From Primula veris (lineage: Eukaryota > Streptophyta > Magnoliopsida > Ericales > Primulaceae), in NCBI GenBank assembly GCA_963682055.1, contig OY821744.1:33890967-33954966 (forward strand): a stretch of DNA of 64,000 bases. The letters run 5' to 3'. The notes under the pieces were generated by a model. The model did no database searches, was not told the DNA's origin, and worked only from the letters and a program-made list of their open reading frames with translations. This document shows positions 21,728-35,369 of this stretch, in pieces. Within the stretch, counting starts at the first letter, position 1, and the number at the start of each line of letters is the position of its first letter. Position numbers and translations under genes: made by a program.

Positions 21728-24700
21728 ATGGGAGGAGATTCGACGGCGTGGTTCGGAGAGTTTATTCGGAAGACCGGCGGAGTGGCGGTGATAGACGGAG
21801 GATTAGCAACGGAGTTGGAACGACTCGGTGCCGATTTAAATGATCCTCTTTGGAGCGCTAAATGCCTCCTCTCTTCTCCTCACCTCATTCTCAGGGTATA
21901 TATTATTATTATTATTATTAATATTATTATTATTATTATTATTAATGTAATTATAGATTTTGATTCTTTATTACTCTGCTATCTTAAGTTGTTATGTATT
22001 ATATCAGTGTTTTAAAAACGCGAAATCTTAGCTAAAGCGTTTTTGCAAGAGTTACGTTATGGTGTGTTTGAAACTCGGAAAACGTCACAGAAAAGGAAAG
22101 TAAAAGTAAAACCAAGGAAATCATTTTACGGTCTTGTGTTTGTAAGCCTCTGAAAATGGTTTCTCTCGTTATACACGTAAAAATTTTCCTCACTTTCTTT
22201 TGTTTTGTTTTCAATTGGTTTTCCTATGCAACCAAACACAAGAAAATGTTTTCTCGGAAAATCATTTTCATTTTTTCATGAGTTTTCCGGGTTCCTAACA
22301 CACCCTAAAAGTGTAAAAAAGAGAGCTTTAAGCGGCCTAAAAAGAAGGAAAACGAGCTCTTTGAGCTTTTTTTAAGCTTTGAATCGAGTTTTTTTTACTA
22401 CGAAGCGTGCTTTTTAAAACAATGATATATATGTATGTGAATATATATGTGTATACATGTATATATATAATGGCGTTAAGTATTCACTTGTTTGGCAGAG
22501 TATTGATACGTAGCTATGTACTATCAGTGAATTTAATCAATTTTTATTATTTTCAGGAACTGATGTTTCTAGCATGTAAAATCTTAATCTTTACTAATCA
22601 ATGTAGGATACTGAAACTAGCAAGCTTGGTAATAAGTATTGATGAAAAAGTGTTATGTTAGTGCTATTTATGTAGATCTTTTTAAACTTTTTTATTTAAA
22701 ATGGTGTAAAATGTTCACTTGTCATGTAGAGCATTGATATGTAATCTGTGGATTTAATTAAAAATATACTAAAGTCGCTTACAAATATTGTTTTTGGCTA
22801 TCGTGAAAACTCTTTTCAGCTTTTTATATGCTCGCAACAATTAATTACCCTATTAGGAAAATGTCAAGAAAAAGAAATCTGCATCTTTGTAAAGTTGGTG
22901 ATCACGGGCAATACAAATCTTTGTTTTTTCCAATTTTTGTTAAGAATAGTCGCTGGGAAGTTCTCTAGCAATCAGTTACATAGATTCGAGCTCATTTTTG
23001 GACTGTGTTAGGACTTATTTGAGTAGATAGGTGAGCAACTAGAAGGCCTGTTTGATCTCAGCCTTTTAGCTGAGTGTTTATTTTATAAGTTATATGCATT
23101 TGCTTCCCACTTTAAAAGGTCTGTTTATTTGTTAATTTATATTGGCTTCAGAAAGTTAAAAACGGTTTATGGTGGATAAACCTAGTTTTCTCTTAGCCCA
23201 AGTAGGCATCTTGTTTTGGTGTTTTGCTTAATAAGTCGTTGCTAGATAAAACCTTCTACAGTAGTTTATAAATTTGTTATTTTGGATATTTTACACTAGG
23301 AATAATATTTTGGAATGAAAAATTGATTGGAATTTGTACCTATATAGGTTAAAGTAGTACACTGAACAAAATCTGGACCACTGTAATGTGGTGAGTCTGG
23401 TGACAGTCTTAAATAACATAAAGTAGACCACTCCGCCAGCCTATCATGTCAGTTATCTGAAGTTGCTTTCTCAATTCTGGTTTGATGACATTTCAAAATA
23501 AGAAGAGAATTTAAAAAATTCAAACATATGTAGCATATGCTCAATTGCAATTCATGGCCGTTTCCTGACAGTCTAGGAACATGAAGCTGTAAAATTAACC
23601 AATCATGTTATTTGCCCATAAAGATTTTTTTTTAAACAACTTGATAATTCCCACGCATTAAGTTGCCTTAAAACAGATTTCTATTTAACGGATTTTTATT
23701 TATTGCCCATCAAGGGTACTGAAAATAAATATGCTTGTATAGAACCACAATAATCTTTGGAATTATTTCAGTCTTAATTCTGATACCATACAAGGGGTTG
23801 GGCATCCCATTTCAGTTAGCCTATTAGAACCCCCTCGGACCCGCTCTCTACATTTATATGATTGGTTGTCCTAAATAAATATAAGAAATGGATCTTTTTC
23901 ATTTGGCTTCGTTAATACTTTGATATTTTCATTTGCTTCTTGATCTTAGATTTTGGACTACCTTAACTTATTGGGATTATGATTATAATATGAGTTATGC
24001 TGTAACCTGTAGGCCTGTTACTTTGTATTCTTATGCCCTTGAGTCTTGGTAGCTAATACTGTTGGCTTTCTCATCAAGCTGGAAAAAAAAAAAACTATCT
24101 TCGCATCTTCATGCATATGCAAGATGTTTGAGGTTGCTTAAAACTTTAAAATAATGTGAGATTGTGGATGCGCAAGGACCAGACTGTTCTAATATTTATG
24201 TCGCCTAACTGGTAATCGATCAGTGCAGGTACATCTTGATTACCTTGAAGCTGGAGCTGATATTATAATATCCGCCTCTTATCAGGTTATAAACATAAAA
24301 GTGCCTTATAATTTCTGTGTTGGAAAGCTGTAATATATCTCATAAGCTTAAGTAGTTTTATTTATTGTTGTATTTTGTTTGTACCTGTGCAGGCAACCAT
24401 CCAAGGATTTGAAGCTAAAGGTTTTTCTCGAGAAGAGAGCGAAGCATTGCTTAGGAAAAGTGTTGAAATTGCTCGTGAAGCTAGGGATGAACATAATAAA
24501 AAACGTCAAGAAATTTTCTCTAATGGTGCTGGTGCTGAAAGGGTTCTGAAGCTTCGACCTATCTTAGTGGCAGCATCTGTTGGGAGTTATGGAGCCTATT
24601 TAGCTGATGGTTCTGAGTACAGGTAGCTATCCTGATTATATATAATTCACAAACTTTTTCTGTCTGTCTCCGTGTGTACCATTTTCAGTAGATAAGTACC

Positions 24701-26628
24701 TCAGCATAGGTTTATCACAATTCAAAGGTTTTATACGTGTTATTTATTTTATCTTGACATGTCCGGCCCTAAGGGGGTTAAAAAGAAGTGCAAAGCATAG
24801 ACATTTATTAAAATTCTGTAGCAGGCACATGTGTAATTCAATTCTTATATCCTTTGTTTGACTAGAGTACCAACAAAATGGATGGTTCTCATATCACAAG
24901 GGAATCCTGTGTAAAAACACCCCCGCTGCACGAAGCTTCCGCTGTGTGGAAATCCGGGGAGGGGCCGGGCCACATAGTATACTTTGAAATAGAGACAGTA
25001 ATAACATGTGTATCGAATTGAAACTTAAAACTTTTTATATCTAAGGATCTACCTGAAAAGAAAATCTATCATTCTTGCTTATCAATTTCCCCCATAATAC
25101 CCAAGTAAATGAGAGACAGTGGGTCAGTTTGTTATAAATGGATGATTACATTCTTCTCGTGAATCATCGGAATAGCAAGTCTTTTACATAAACTTAATCA
25201 TCGAATTCTTCTCTTCATAACCAGAAGTTTGTTCATCGAGTTATAAATGCCCGGACTTCTATCTCAGTGCCCTCCTTTTCATGGTCTAGGCATTGCAAGG
25301 ATATAAAAATACTGACCACTTTTCTCCAACTCTTTTTTGCAGTGGGGACTATGGTGAACAAATGGATCTCAAGTTCTTAAAGGACTTCCACCGTAAAAGG
25401 GTACATATTTTGGCAGATTCCGGTCCTGATCTCATAGCATTTGAAACTGTGCCAAATAAGCTAGAGGCTGAGGTAATTTCTTGACTATTTTACTTTTTAT
25501 TTTAAGAAATTCGAAGTAATTTTGGTGTCGGTTATTTAACTAGTCTTGATTTGGAATATAATAGCGTAACGACTTTGCGGAACTAAGGGGTTTATTTTTA
25601 TGGCATACTCTAATTCAGCTTGTGTTGATACGACTAGCTTTGTTGCAACTTTCGAGCTCAGTTTTTTTTACCTGAAAAAGTTAGAAGCTTTCAGCTGGAC
25701 AAACCTAGCTTCCTTTGAAACTAAAAAAATGCAGCTTATTTACGTAGGAACCGCAACCAAACAAGCCCTAAAAATTAGTTTAGCATCGGTGATTGTGGCT
25801 ATGCGGAGTGAAAAAAAAAACTAGCATTATCTTTGCAATAGTAAAATTGATACCTTTTATCTTTCAGGCTTTCGCTGAGCTTCTCGAGGAGGAAGACATA
25901 AAAATTCCAGCATGGATTTCCTTTAATTCAAAGGACGGAGTTCATGTGGTTAGTGGTGATTCTTTGCCGGAGTGTGTTGCCATTGCAGAAAAATGCAAAA
26001 AAGTTGTCGCTGTTGGAATAAATTGCACTCCACCTAGATTCATCCACGATCTGATTCTTTCTATCAAAAAGGTGAAATCATCTATCTTTCTTTATCGATA
26101 GATTTCTCAAGTGTACTGAAATTTGGTTAATGTGACGGAGACGGTTGCCTTTTACTTACACCTGTTATATGTTTCTGCTGTAATTACGTGCCTATATGTC
26201 CAACGGGCAGATGGTTCAAGTTCAACACTTCAACTGGTTACGTCTCACTGCAAGGTCTTTATGTAGTGTTATTTGTCTATGCAGGTGACCAGCAAACCGA
26301 TACTTATATATCCAAATAGTGGTGAGACTTATGATGGTGATAGAAAGGAGTGGGTGGTAAGATCCTTTCTCTGTTCTACTTTGGATTTTTCTATGGATTA
26401 CATTAAAATAAGTCTATTTCCTTCTAATACTGGGTTTATCATGTATATATTTAATATGTTTTCTAGCAAAATACGGGTGTTTCGGATCAAGGCTTTGTCT
26501 CGTACGTGAACACATGGCGTGAGGCGGGTGCTACCCTGATCGGAGGTTGTTGCAGAACAACTCCGAATACCATAAAAGCAATATACAACATTCTCCCAAG
26601 TAGACCTGTTGTTTCTTCTCTAGAATAA
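21728..26628 (+). CDS. HMT3: Homocysteine S-methyltransferase (HMT3-like)
   Basis: Transfers a methyl group from S-methylmethionine (or AdoMet) to homocysteine, making methionine; part of the plant S-methylmethionine cycle, usually cytosolic. Exons: 21728-21895, 24229-24285, 24393-24622, 25343-25472, 25868-26071, 26285-26356, 26467-26628; phases join to 340 aa, within the plant family range (about 326-347). Recognisable blocks: [20 protein letters not shown] at the N-terminus, [20 protein letters not shown], and [17 protein letters not shown]. The three zinc-binding cysteines are present: Cys248 in GINCTPP and Cys315/Cys316 in GGCCRTTP. An upstream in-frame ATG at 21698 would add ten residues; 21728 (MGGDSTAWF) fits the family better. 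The isoform number is a best guess. Intron 1 is 2.3 kb and holds a MITE. Confidence 0.94.
22060..22305. mobile_element. Tourist-like MITE in HMT intron 1
   Basis: Ends TGGTGTGTTTGAAACTCGG and CCGGGTTCCTAACACACCC are inverted repeats around an AAAAT/ATTTT-rich core. Flanking triplets are TTA on the left and TAA on the right, an imperfect match to the TWA duplication of PIF/Harbinger elements. Confidence 0.6.
24905..24975. repeat. GC-rich SINE-like fragment in HMT intron 3
   Basis: A short GC-rich patch in AT-rich surroundings, containing GAAGCTTCCGCTGTGTGG and CCGGGGAGGGGCCGG. It resembles a conserved block common in plant tRNA-derived SINEs, from memory only. Ends undefined. Confidence 0.3.
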
Positions 26629-29092
26629 GCAAGTTGAGCTAACTTTTGTTTTTATTTTGACGATGGTTGGGGTTCCTGAAGAAAACTGTACTCGTAACCA
26701 CGTTGTGAAACAGTTCCTAGTTAATGATGTTGGTTACGTAAGCACATTTCCTGTGCTAGTTTTTTGTATCAGTTAAGGGAATTTATATAAAGTCCTGTGT
26801 TCATCTTATACGCCTTTTGTATTGTTTTCTTTTGTTTTACATCTTATGTTTATGTTTGGCCAACGGCCCAACCTAATGACCTACTTTGTTAACCGTCGAT
26901 TTTTTCACCTCAGGCTTATGGTTGTTTTTTCAACCGACTTTGTTCAACTATGAGACCATGTATATAAATCTTTGTTATGGACTAAGGTAGACATTTTGGA
27001 AGAGAACCATTAGATTCTGCAACAGTTTCGAACAAAAAAACTGCTTCTATTCGCTTGGGTATATGACAGTAAGTGCAGAGTATGTAGGTGCTTGAGGAGA
27101 ACAGCGGAGATATGAACTAGTCTCCATTTTGTTTTCCGTCATACAAAATTAGTGACCTTTCCATTAGATAGTTTTTTGCTTACAAATTCTTCATAATGAG
27201 AGATTATATAGTCCCCTAAAACCTTTGTCGCCAACATCTTCCTGCATCCAGTTGTTACGATTTCTGTTTTGAGGATAAATCTCCTACTAAATTATTGTCC
27301 TCTCGATTGAGCGTCAGAATCAGTTACCTTGTCGACGTTCTGTACCATTCTAAGCTCGTAAGTATCTTACAATTGTCAGCCTCGAGATTATTCGTTTGTC
27401 TTTATGTTGAGGGCATACCAGAGTCGAAAACGGTCTATCTCTCTATCTAAAATCCCATCTCCCCCAAATCGAGCGAGCGAGATAAATAGATATATATGGT
27501 GGTGTTATAGACTGATATAATTTAAGCATGTTAAAATTTCACATAATTTGAAAAAACTATGAAAGTGACCAATAGTGACTTCTTTGTTAAAACTTCAAGT
27601 AAGGAGAAAGGACAAGTCTTTCGGCGTTACGGCTGAAAAGAGTCGTTTTTAAATGAACGGGTCCATTATTTCTTAGCGTGTCAAGCCAATTAAAACTCAA
27701 CATATTGAGGAACTCTAATGCTATCTATCCTTGAATTAGAAAAAAAAAAATTGGCATACTGATTTCTAAATATGAACCGGGTTAACATAAGTTTCTCTCC
27801 GGTTAAAACTATCGGACCAAATATATTTCTCCGAAACTACGAGTGTAACCATTAACGACTCTTTTGATCAAAAGAAAAGTGTTTTAAGTGTTACAAGTCG
27901 ACCCTATTGGGACCAAATAGATTTTCCTGGAAGAGATATGAACCGAGTAGAACCTCTAGACAAACTACGTGACCTATAAGAATATTGACTGAAATTATGG
28001 GCCACTGGCCCACTTTTAATATGGAAAAATTGCTAAAATACTACTCAACCTATCAACTTTAACGATATGGTACCCAACCTAATACTTTTTTCTAATTTGG
28101 TACCCAACCTATACATATTCAGTCCAATTAAGGGACTAAATCTGCATTCGATCATCGGTTTTTGACGCATACTAAGTCTCCTTTACTATTGATTAACCTA
28201 TGTGAAACCTTCAATTGTTGTATTAAATAATTTAAAATGAAAGCACTATTTAATATGCTTGAGTTAATTATATTAAAATGATCGAATGTGGTTTGAGTTA
28301 CTTAATTAAAACAAAAATATATAGATTGAATACCAAATTATAAAATGTATTACTTTATATACCAAATCACAAAATATAATAGTTTACTGTTTACCCAATT
28401 AAATGAAAATGCAAAACAAAAAGCCCTAATTCTCTCTCTCCGTTAGTTTTTTTTAGTTAACACCAATTTTTTACAGGTAAATTGCTTCATATTTATATAT
28501 ACTCATTTAATGATTTAATTAGTTTACTTATATTTACTTGTTACTGAATTTTATTAATGCAGTTATTTATTTAAATTATATTATTTCCTTATGTCCTCCC
28601 AAGTGTTTGATGAAAATCCCCACTCACTTATTGCTTTTTTAGTTTAGGAAAAATTAAGTTCAAAATAATTTAGAAAAATATAACGAAAATAACTCCATGT
28701 ACTGAAAATATCCGTGATTTTCGTAGAAAGTGATGATAATATGTGAGATTTGAGAGAATTATGACTGATAATTATTTTGAGTTTGTTTATGTTAAGGCTT
28801 GTTTGGTTGCAACTTCTAAAAAATTAAGCTGTCTTATAGTTATTGAAGCTGAAATAATAGCTTTTTTTCAGGCAAAAAAGAAGAAGGAAAGATATTGCCT
28901 TTAAATTAATCAAAATGAGAAACCCTGTTTTTTTTATGTTTAGATTATTTTGTTGGGTTATTTTCAGTGCATACCTAATTCATCGATTTTCTGTACTGAG
29001 AAATAAGAACCTTGAAAGATAATTTTTAAAAATTATCGAGTTGTAAAATAACTTTTCGAAATAATGATCATTTAGTACATATTTGAGACTTA
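26629..29092. other. HMT 3' UTR and intergenic DNA
   Basis: The first 350 bp or so is likely 3' UTR. The rest has no recognised gene; it includes the palindromic stretch at 28020-28395 (listed separately). Confidence 0.4.
28020..28395. repeat. Palindromic AT-rich element
   Basis: GGTACCCAACCTA occurs on the left, and inner segments GCATTCGATCAT and ATGATCGAATGT are inverted around the centre; TTGAATACCAAATTATA on the right mirrors TAATTTGGTACCCAA. Probably a non-autonomous transposon; ends not exact. Confidence 0.45.
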
Positions 29093-29313
29093 GGCTATGT
29101 TTGGTAACAGATTTTTTGGTCCAAAATCAGATTTTAAAAATCTGTCTTGAGAATCCACTGAAAAGATAGATTTTAAAATTCTGGATTATTTAGATTTTTC
29201 AGCCTAAAAATCAGATTTTCAGAAGCTGAATAATCTGACTTGCCAAACACCCACAAGTTTTTACAATCTAAAATCCAAAAAACTACTAAAATTTTTTGTT
29301 GCCAAACGGACCC
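29093..29313. mobile_element. Tourist-like MITE (221 bp)
   Basis: Termini GGCTATGTTTGGTAACAGAT and TTGTTGCCAAACGGACCC are inverted repeats, flanked by TTA on both sides (29090-29092 and 29314-29316), the duplication typical of PIF/Harbinger elements. No coding capacity. It lies about 300 bp upstream of the kinase start codon. Confidence 0.8.
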
Positions 29314-29620
29314 TTAGTTGTCAAAAACCCATGGTTGAAATCTATTTCCACGTTAGGTACAAATGCTCAATGATGCTGCTTATTAAACTCTTTGTTTTTA
29401 ACTTTGATGCTCACCGGTGCTACGGTGATATGTACCCATTTTTAAATAAGAATCACAAAGTGTGGTTTTTGATAATTATGTACGAAAGTATGTACTTCAT
29501 TAAACATTAACTTTCCCTACTTTTTGGGCATGTATCATTTATGCATCTGCTAAACCAAATTCGCATTACCAATGAATTGCAGTTGCGGTAACCTCATAAT
29601 TGTAGCTTCTATTCATAATC

Positions 29621-32461
29621 ATGGAAATCGAAGAAGATGGAAAAAAAGCCTCCATGGTTTTGGTGAAGCAAGGTGCTGAAGCCGTAAGTCCAATTTTTAT
29701 TTTTTATCTTTCTAGTCGGTTAAAGCTTGTTGATTTGCCACCAATTAATATGCTTTGCGTGTCATATACAGTATTTATATGGTCAAATTAAAAAAATTCA
29801 GTGTTTACATAGCTGTGCAAATTAATCAATTTATTCAGATGGTGGTTATTTTCTTTTGACACAGAGAGTGTTCGAGTCTTCCTTTGTTGGGAGGAAGTCC
29901 ATCGTTAAGGAACGTTTCTCGAAGAAGTATAGGCATCCCATTCTCGATTCTAAGCTCACCCTTAAGCGTTTAAACGCTGTAAGATCTTTTAACTGGATTA
30001 TTTTCTTCGTTTATTCAAGTGTTGATTATAAGTTTTGTACCCCAATGTAGTATCGTGATTTTATACACCAATCCTTCAAAAAGTACTACTCATTAACCCA
30101 ACCAGTTTTTTTTTTTTTGCATGCTCTGTGGAAAAAAAACATTGTTAGAAAACTAAGATTTGGGAAAACGTGATAGAGTAGTTAAATGTAAAGAAACATG
30201 ACTGATTAGTATATAAATATATCTTTTCGTAACTCTTTAGTACCCCAATCAAAAACAATGTTAAGTTTGGTGCACTATGTGTACTAAAGCGTCGGACCAA
30301 TTTTGAGTTAAGAAAGTGATGTTTTTCAAGTATTAACATAACGGTTTTTCCTCGCATTCTAGGGTATTGTAGGTCTCTTATCGAACTTGTTCTTATTGAT
30401 TCTGATATCTTGTAATTACTTTACCGTTTATGTGAACGGAATGGCCAACATGGGGGCTTGGCCCATGTAAAGATTTTTGTTTTGGTTTAATACAAGTTGG
30501 GCCTGTGTTGATTAAAAAAATAAAATAAATAAGCGTCGAAAATGTAAAGTTAGTGTACTAATTGCTAATTAGTGGAGGTTGGTGTACAAAGATGCAAATA
30601 ATTCTTTATTTAAACATGGTCTGCCTTTCTAAATTTATTTTAAACAGGAAGCTAGATGTACGACTAAAGCTAGACGTCTCGGGGTTTGCACTCCGGCTCT
30701 TTACGCCGTTGACCCGGTTGTACATTCCCTAACATTCGAGTTTGTGGATGGGCCAGCAGTCAAAGATATATTCTTGGATTTTGGAACAAATGGAATACTT
30801 GAAGAAAGAATGGATGATATTGCAACACAAATTGGTATTGCAGTTGCAAAAATACATGACGGTGGCCTCATTCATGGAGATTTGACCACGTCAAACATGT
30901 TGGTTCGAAGCGCTACGAATCAGTTGGTAAGTTTTGCTTATTCATGGTTTATGTTAATGTACTGATATAGTATAGTATTATTGCCTGTGGGTTTAGTGGA
31001 AGTATCATAGTCTTTGTTGTACTGGCACCAAACTTAATAGGTCTTAGACATTTCATTTAGCAATGAACTAAATCTTTCTGTATAAGGCAAGGCGTCTATC
31101 GAAATATTCAAGTATGATTTTCTACATCAATGTTGTGCATGTTTTAGGCATATGTCAAAACTTGAACATGTTTCTCTATGCAGCTAGTATCGTGTATGTA
31201 TGTTTTGATGAAACTTTTGCTACTTTTGAGTATATGTAACAAAGATACAACAAAGATAAAAGTAAAGCTAAGGTTCATCTTCTTCCTGCCCCGAATGAGC
31301 TCACAAAGGTTAATACTTATATTGCTACTCCCATGAGTGTTTTTATGGTAATTATAAAATTGACCCATGCATTTAAAGATAAAGTAAAGCGAAAAGTTAC
31401 TGAAGTTTTGAAGGATTGATGCTGTTATGGTCTCGCAATTGTTTTCTCTGATAATGATCAATTTCTCAAAATTTTACTAATTAACATTTTTTTATTTAAG
31501 TTAATTCATCTTTCTGTAGGAGTGGAGTGGGTCGAGTTCACTCCCAAATTCCTCTTTTTCTCAATGCTTATCTCTCTATATTTATGTACATCATGTCTTC
31601 TTCCAGGTTCTTATTGATTTCGGTTTAAGTTTCACCTCGACCCTTCCAGAAGACAAGGCAGTTGACTTGTATGTACTTGAGCGAGCCTTACTCTCGATGC
31701 ATTCTTCATGTGGGAATGTGGTAACTCTTGAAAAGCCTTATTTATTTGCCTTTTTTTTGTCCCCTTTTAGAAGTTGCCTTTGTGAACAAATTTCAGTTTT
31801 GTTTTTTGCATGTTTTTTTATTATTTGTGTATTGTATCTTATGTTCTTTGGAAAAGAGATTGTTAATGAATTATACTAATTGAAAAACCAAATTGTACCA
31901 CAAAAAAAATGGAAATGTTATGAAATCATCCCTCAGGAAGTAACAACAAATTCAAATACTTGCTCATTTCGTTGCATTTTGAAAGTCTGGAAGTATACTC
32001 TTTTGGTGAAGGTGAAAATTATACCTTAAGGATTATCTACAAGTGTTTTTGGGTAAAAGCTAAAAGCCTAAAAGGTAGTTTGTTTTGGAATTATGAACAC
32101 TAGTTGATAGTAGCGTTATATAGGTGAAAACTATCCTTTTAATAAATATTTATTAAAACCTTTACATTTCAAAAGTATGCTTATTCATATGAAAAAGAGT
32201 ACTTTTTCTTAGTGTTGCCAAACACACATTTATACTTCTTTTCCGTGCTTTTACTTATATAGATGGACCGGATACTTGCTGCCTACAGAAAGTCTTCGAA
32301 GCAGTGGTCAGCTACAATGAACAAGCTAGCTCAAGGTGTGCAGTCTTTAGATTTCATATGCGGCCTTTCCTATTAAAATCCTTACTTTTTTACCCTTTTT
32401 CATTACTGGTTGCTTTTTTGCAGTCCGACAGAGGGGTCGAAAGCGCACCATGGTTGGCTAA
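29621..32461 (+). CDS. BUD32: Bud32/PRPK (TP53RK-like) atypical kinase of the KEOPS complex
   Basis: Small atypical kinase/ATPase of the KEOPS/EKC complex, which works with Kae1 in t6A modification of tRNAs. Exons: 29621-29683, 29865-29978, 30648-30926, 31607-31720, 32263-32335, 32424-32461; phases join to 226 aa, the usual plant length. Seen motifs: GAEARVFE near residue 18, [11 protein letters not shown] (basic nucleotide-binding region), catalytic [10 protein letters not shown] with Asp137 and Asn142, metal-binding DFG at 156-158, and a C-terminal basic tail RGRKRTMVG, which is characteristic of this family. It lacks the large C-lobe of ordinary protein kinases, as expected. All splice sites are GT..AG. 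Confidence 0.95.
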
Positions 32462-33579
32462 GCTTCTTCATCAAACCTCTCATATTCAATATCTGATTAC
32501 AAGGTAAACAGGAGTCATCTATTTTCTATTCATATACTTGGTGTTCCTCTCAACAATTAATCTTTTGGACAAATAGAGTATTTAGTCTTATGTTTCGCTG
32601 CTTTTGCATGGTTGAGCATTTTTTAGTTTTAGTATAATGAGTAACGATATGCAAACAAATAAACTTCTTTCAGAAATCTAAATAGAGTGATCTTTCAGCT
32701 TTGCATTGGATGTTCGGTTGTTGGCATTACATTTTAACAAACTAATACAGCTTACATACCCGTGTATGGAAATAAGTACGAGTTTTATTTGTTTGCATTT
32801 CAATTTCTAACATACATGGAATAAGTTTGTACAGTTTCTTACAGTAGTATATGGTTTTTGACAGATGTGTATTATAGCTGCCTATCTTATTGAGAAGGAA
32901 AGCGAAGATAGTTGAGTTTGCAATTTTAAGCTAAACCGCCCCCCCTGCCTCGTACCCTGGGAAGGACACTAAACTATAAACTGAAATGGGATATCATTTT
33001 TATAGGCTTCCATGATTGTTGTACTTGTATCTATTTACTTGGCCTGGATTTTATTTTTTTTGAGTACCTGGTTATTTTGGATATTGATTATTTGATTTGC
33101 CAAAAATTAAGGCAACAGAATAGATGATATTCATTGTTGAGTGCCTGGTTAGTTCTGTTGTTGTAAGATTTACTGCTATGAGTCACCCAACAAAACCGAT
33201 GTGTAGTTAACCCAGGTTTGGTTGTTCGCAATTTTTAAGGTATCTTCAACCATTTAACAAAAAAATGATGTAAAGTTCAAAAAAAAAAGTAGTGAAAATT
33301 TCACACAATCCATTATTTCATCTTCAACCTACATGAAGTGAAAATTATTGATTAATTATAGTATCACATTTAATTGAAGGGAAAAGACACAGTTAGTACA
33401 CTCAATTTTCATTCGTTAACAATATCACCATTAGCAGTATCAAACTTCAGTTTCTTTTTGCACAAATGAGATTTTGGGAACGTGACCAAATTAATGGGTA
33501 TTTTACTGTTTTGCCATATTTTTTCGTTTCAAAAACATAAGTTAAAAACATACAACATATTAAACCGTTTCATTTGGAG
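32462..33579. other. BUD32 3' region and intergenic DNA
   Basis: Probable 3' UTR followed by AT-rich DNA; no gene or clear repeat recognised before the fold-back element. Confidence 0.45.
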
Positions 33580-33588
33580 GATAAAAAG

Positions 33589-34812
33589 GGGGATTGTTTA
33601 TTCATTAGTGTAATTGCTCATATGTATTAAGGAACGTGGAATCCCACCTCTACCTGGCCAATTTTATTTTTTTGTTTTTTTGTTTTTGTTTTATTCTTTT
33701 ATTTTTGTTTTCCTATATAAAAAACTTCTTCAATTTTACCAAAAAAAAACCCTAACAATCAATCATCAAATTACTTCGTATATCAAATTAATATATTTTT
33801 TTTATCAAATCAACGTCACTCTACCACTACAATTATCCTCAATTTTACAACAAAAAAAAAAATCTCTCCCAATTTACTAAAAAAAAAAAAAAAACTTCCT
33901 CAATTTTACCAAAAAAAAAACCCTAATCATCAACCATCAAATCACTTCATATATCAAATTAATATATTTTTTTATCAAATCAACATCACTCTACCACTAC
34001 AATTACCTCAATTTAACAAAAAAAAACCTCTAACAATTTACCCAAAAAAAAACTTTCCCAATTTTACCAAAAAAAAATCCTAACCATCGACCATCAAACT
34101 CTTTCGTATATCAAATTAATAAATTTTTTTCTCAAATCAACATCACTCTACCACTACATTTATTCTTAATTTTTCCCAAAAAAAAAACCTCTCCCAATTT
34201 GGGTAAAATTGAGAATAAATGTAGTGGTAGAGTGACGTTGATTTGAGAAAAAAATTTATTAATTTGATATATGAAGGAGTTTGATGGTCGATGGTTAGAG
34301 TTTTTTTGGTAAAATTGGGAAAGTTTTTTTTTAGGTAAATTGTTATTTTTTGTTAAATTGAGGATAATTGTAGTGGTAGAGTGATGTTGATTTGATAAAA
34401 AAATATATTAATTTGATATATGAAGTGATTTGATGGTTGATGATTAGGGTTTTTTTTTTGGTAAAATTGAGGAAGTTTTTTTTTTTTTTTTAGTAAATTG
34501 GGAGAGATTTTTTATTTTTTTTTTAAAATTGAGGATAATTGTAGTGGTAGAGTGACGTTGATTTAATAAAAAAAATATATTAATTTGATATACGAAGTAA
34601 TTTGATGGTTGATTGTTAGGGTTTTTTTTTGGTAAAATTGGAGAAGTTTTTAGGTAAAATTGGAGAAGTTTTTTATATAAGAAAAATAAAATAAAAGAAT
34701 AAAACGAAGAAAAATAAAATAAAATAAAAATAAAAATAAAAATTGGCCACGTAGACGTGGGATTCCACGTTCCACGTATGAGCAATTACAGTAATAAATA
34801 AAGAATCCCTTC
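33589..34812. mobile_element. Fold-back (long inverted repeat) element, Mutator-like
   Basis: Two arms of about 590 and 612 bp are inverted copies separated by only about 23 bp (34178-34200). The outer ends align: GGGATTGTTTATTCATTAG on the left against GGGATTCTTTATTTATTAC read inward from the right, both followed by TGTAATTGCTCAT. Each arm is built of three diverged subrepeats with ACCACTACA and CAAATCAACATCACTC. GATAAAAAG flanks it on both sides (33580-33588 and 34813-34821), a 9-bp duplication (10 bp if the next G is counted) fitting Mutator-like fold-back elements. No transposase is encoded. Confidence 0.82.
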
Positions 34813-35068
34813 GATAAAAAGGATGAACCAGTAAAATACATTTTACTATGGTCGTGTGATGTGACACTAGATATGAGATTGATTTCGCCGCACAAATCTT
34901 ATTTATAGAAAAAAACGAAAATGGATACTTAAAATATTAACGATGATAGTTTGATATAATTTTTGTTAACGTACGATATCCTAGATCTCCAAACCCAAGC
35001 CAGCAATCAAACACATTATCCCCACCGCTTTTCAATTGAGTCTGTATTTTTCGATTAAAAAAAAAAAA

Positions 35069-35220
35069 TTCACGTCAAAACCGTAATTCTGAGTTACAAA
35101 CCGTAATTCAGAATTATGGTTTGCCTTTTTTTTGTAATTTTTTTTTTAAAATAAAAATAAAAAGGTAAACCGTAAATTAGAATTACGTTTTCTAATTCGA
35201 AATTACAATTTTGGCGTTAA
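35069..35220. repeat. Imperfect inverted repeat upstream of STN1
   Basis: TTCACGTCAAAACCGTAATT on the left is mirrored by AATTACAATTTTGGCGTTAA on the right, with inner ACCGTAATTC/GAATTATGGT. A related TTCACGTCAAAATCGTAAAT occurs at about 35753 in STN1 intron 1. Confidence 0.55.
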
Positions 35221-35259
35221 AAAAAACTTTCGTAAAAAAATATTCAATTTTCCCGCCAC

Positions 35260-35267
35260 TTATATAC
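35260..35267 (+). promoter_or_regulatory. Possible TATA box of STN1
   Basis: TTATATAC about 100 bp before the start codon, followed by a CT-rich stretch (CCCCCTCTCTCTCTACTC) of the kind common at plant 5' leaders. A (TA)n run lies just before the ATG. Confidence 0.4.
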
Positions 35268-35369
35268 CCCCTCTCTCTCTACTCTCTTCCTCAACAAGCC
35301 AATTGCCAAATCTTCCTCTCTCTCTATATATATATACTATATATACACATATTATATATATATATATGA

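Noticed and set aside
34444..34895. Open frames in the fold-back element
   Set aside because: They translate homopolymer and subrepeat sequence and show no protein family.
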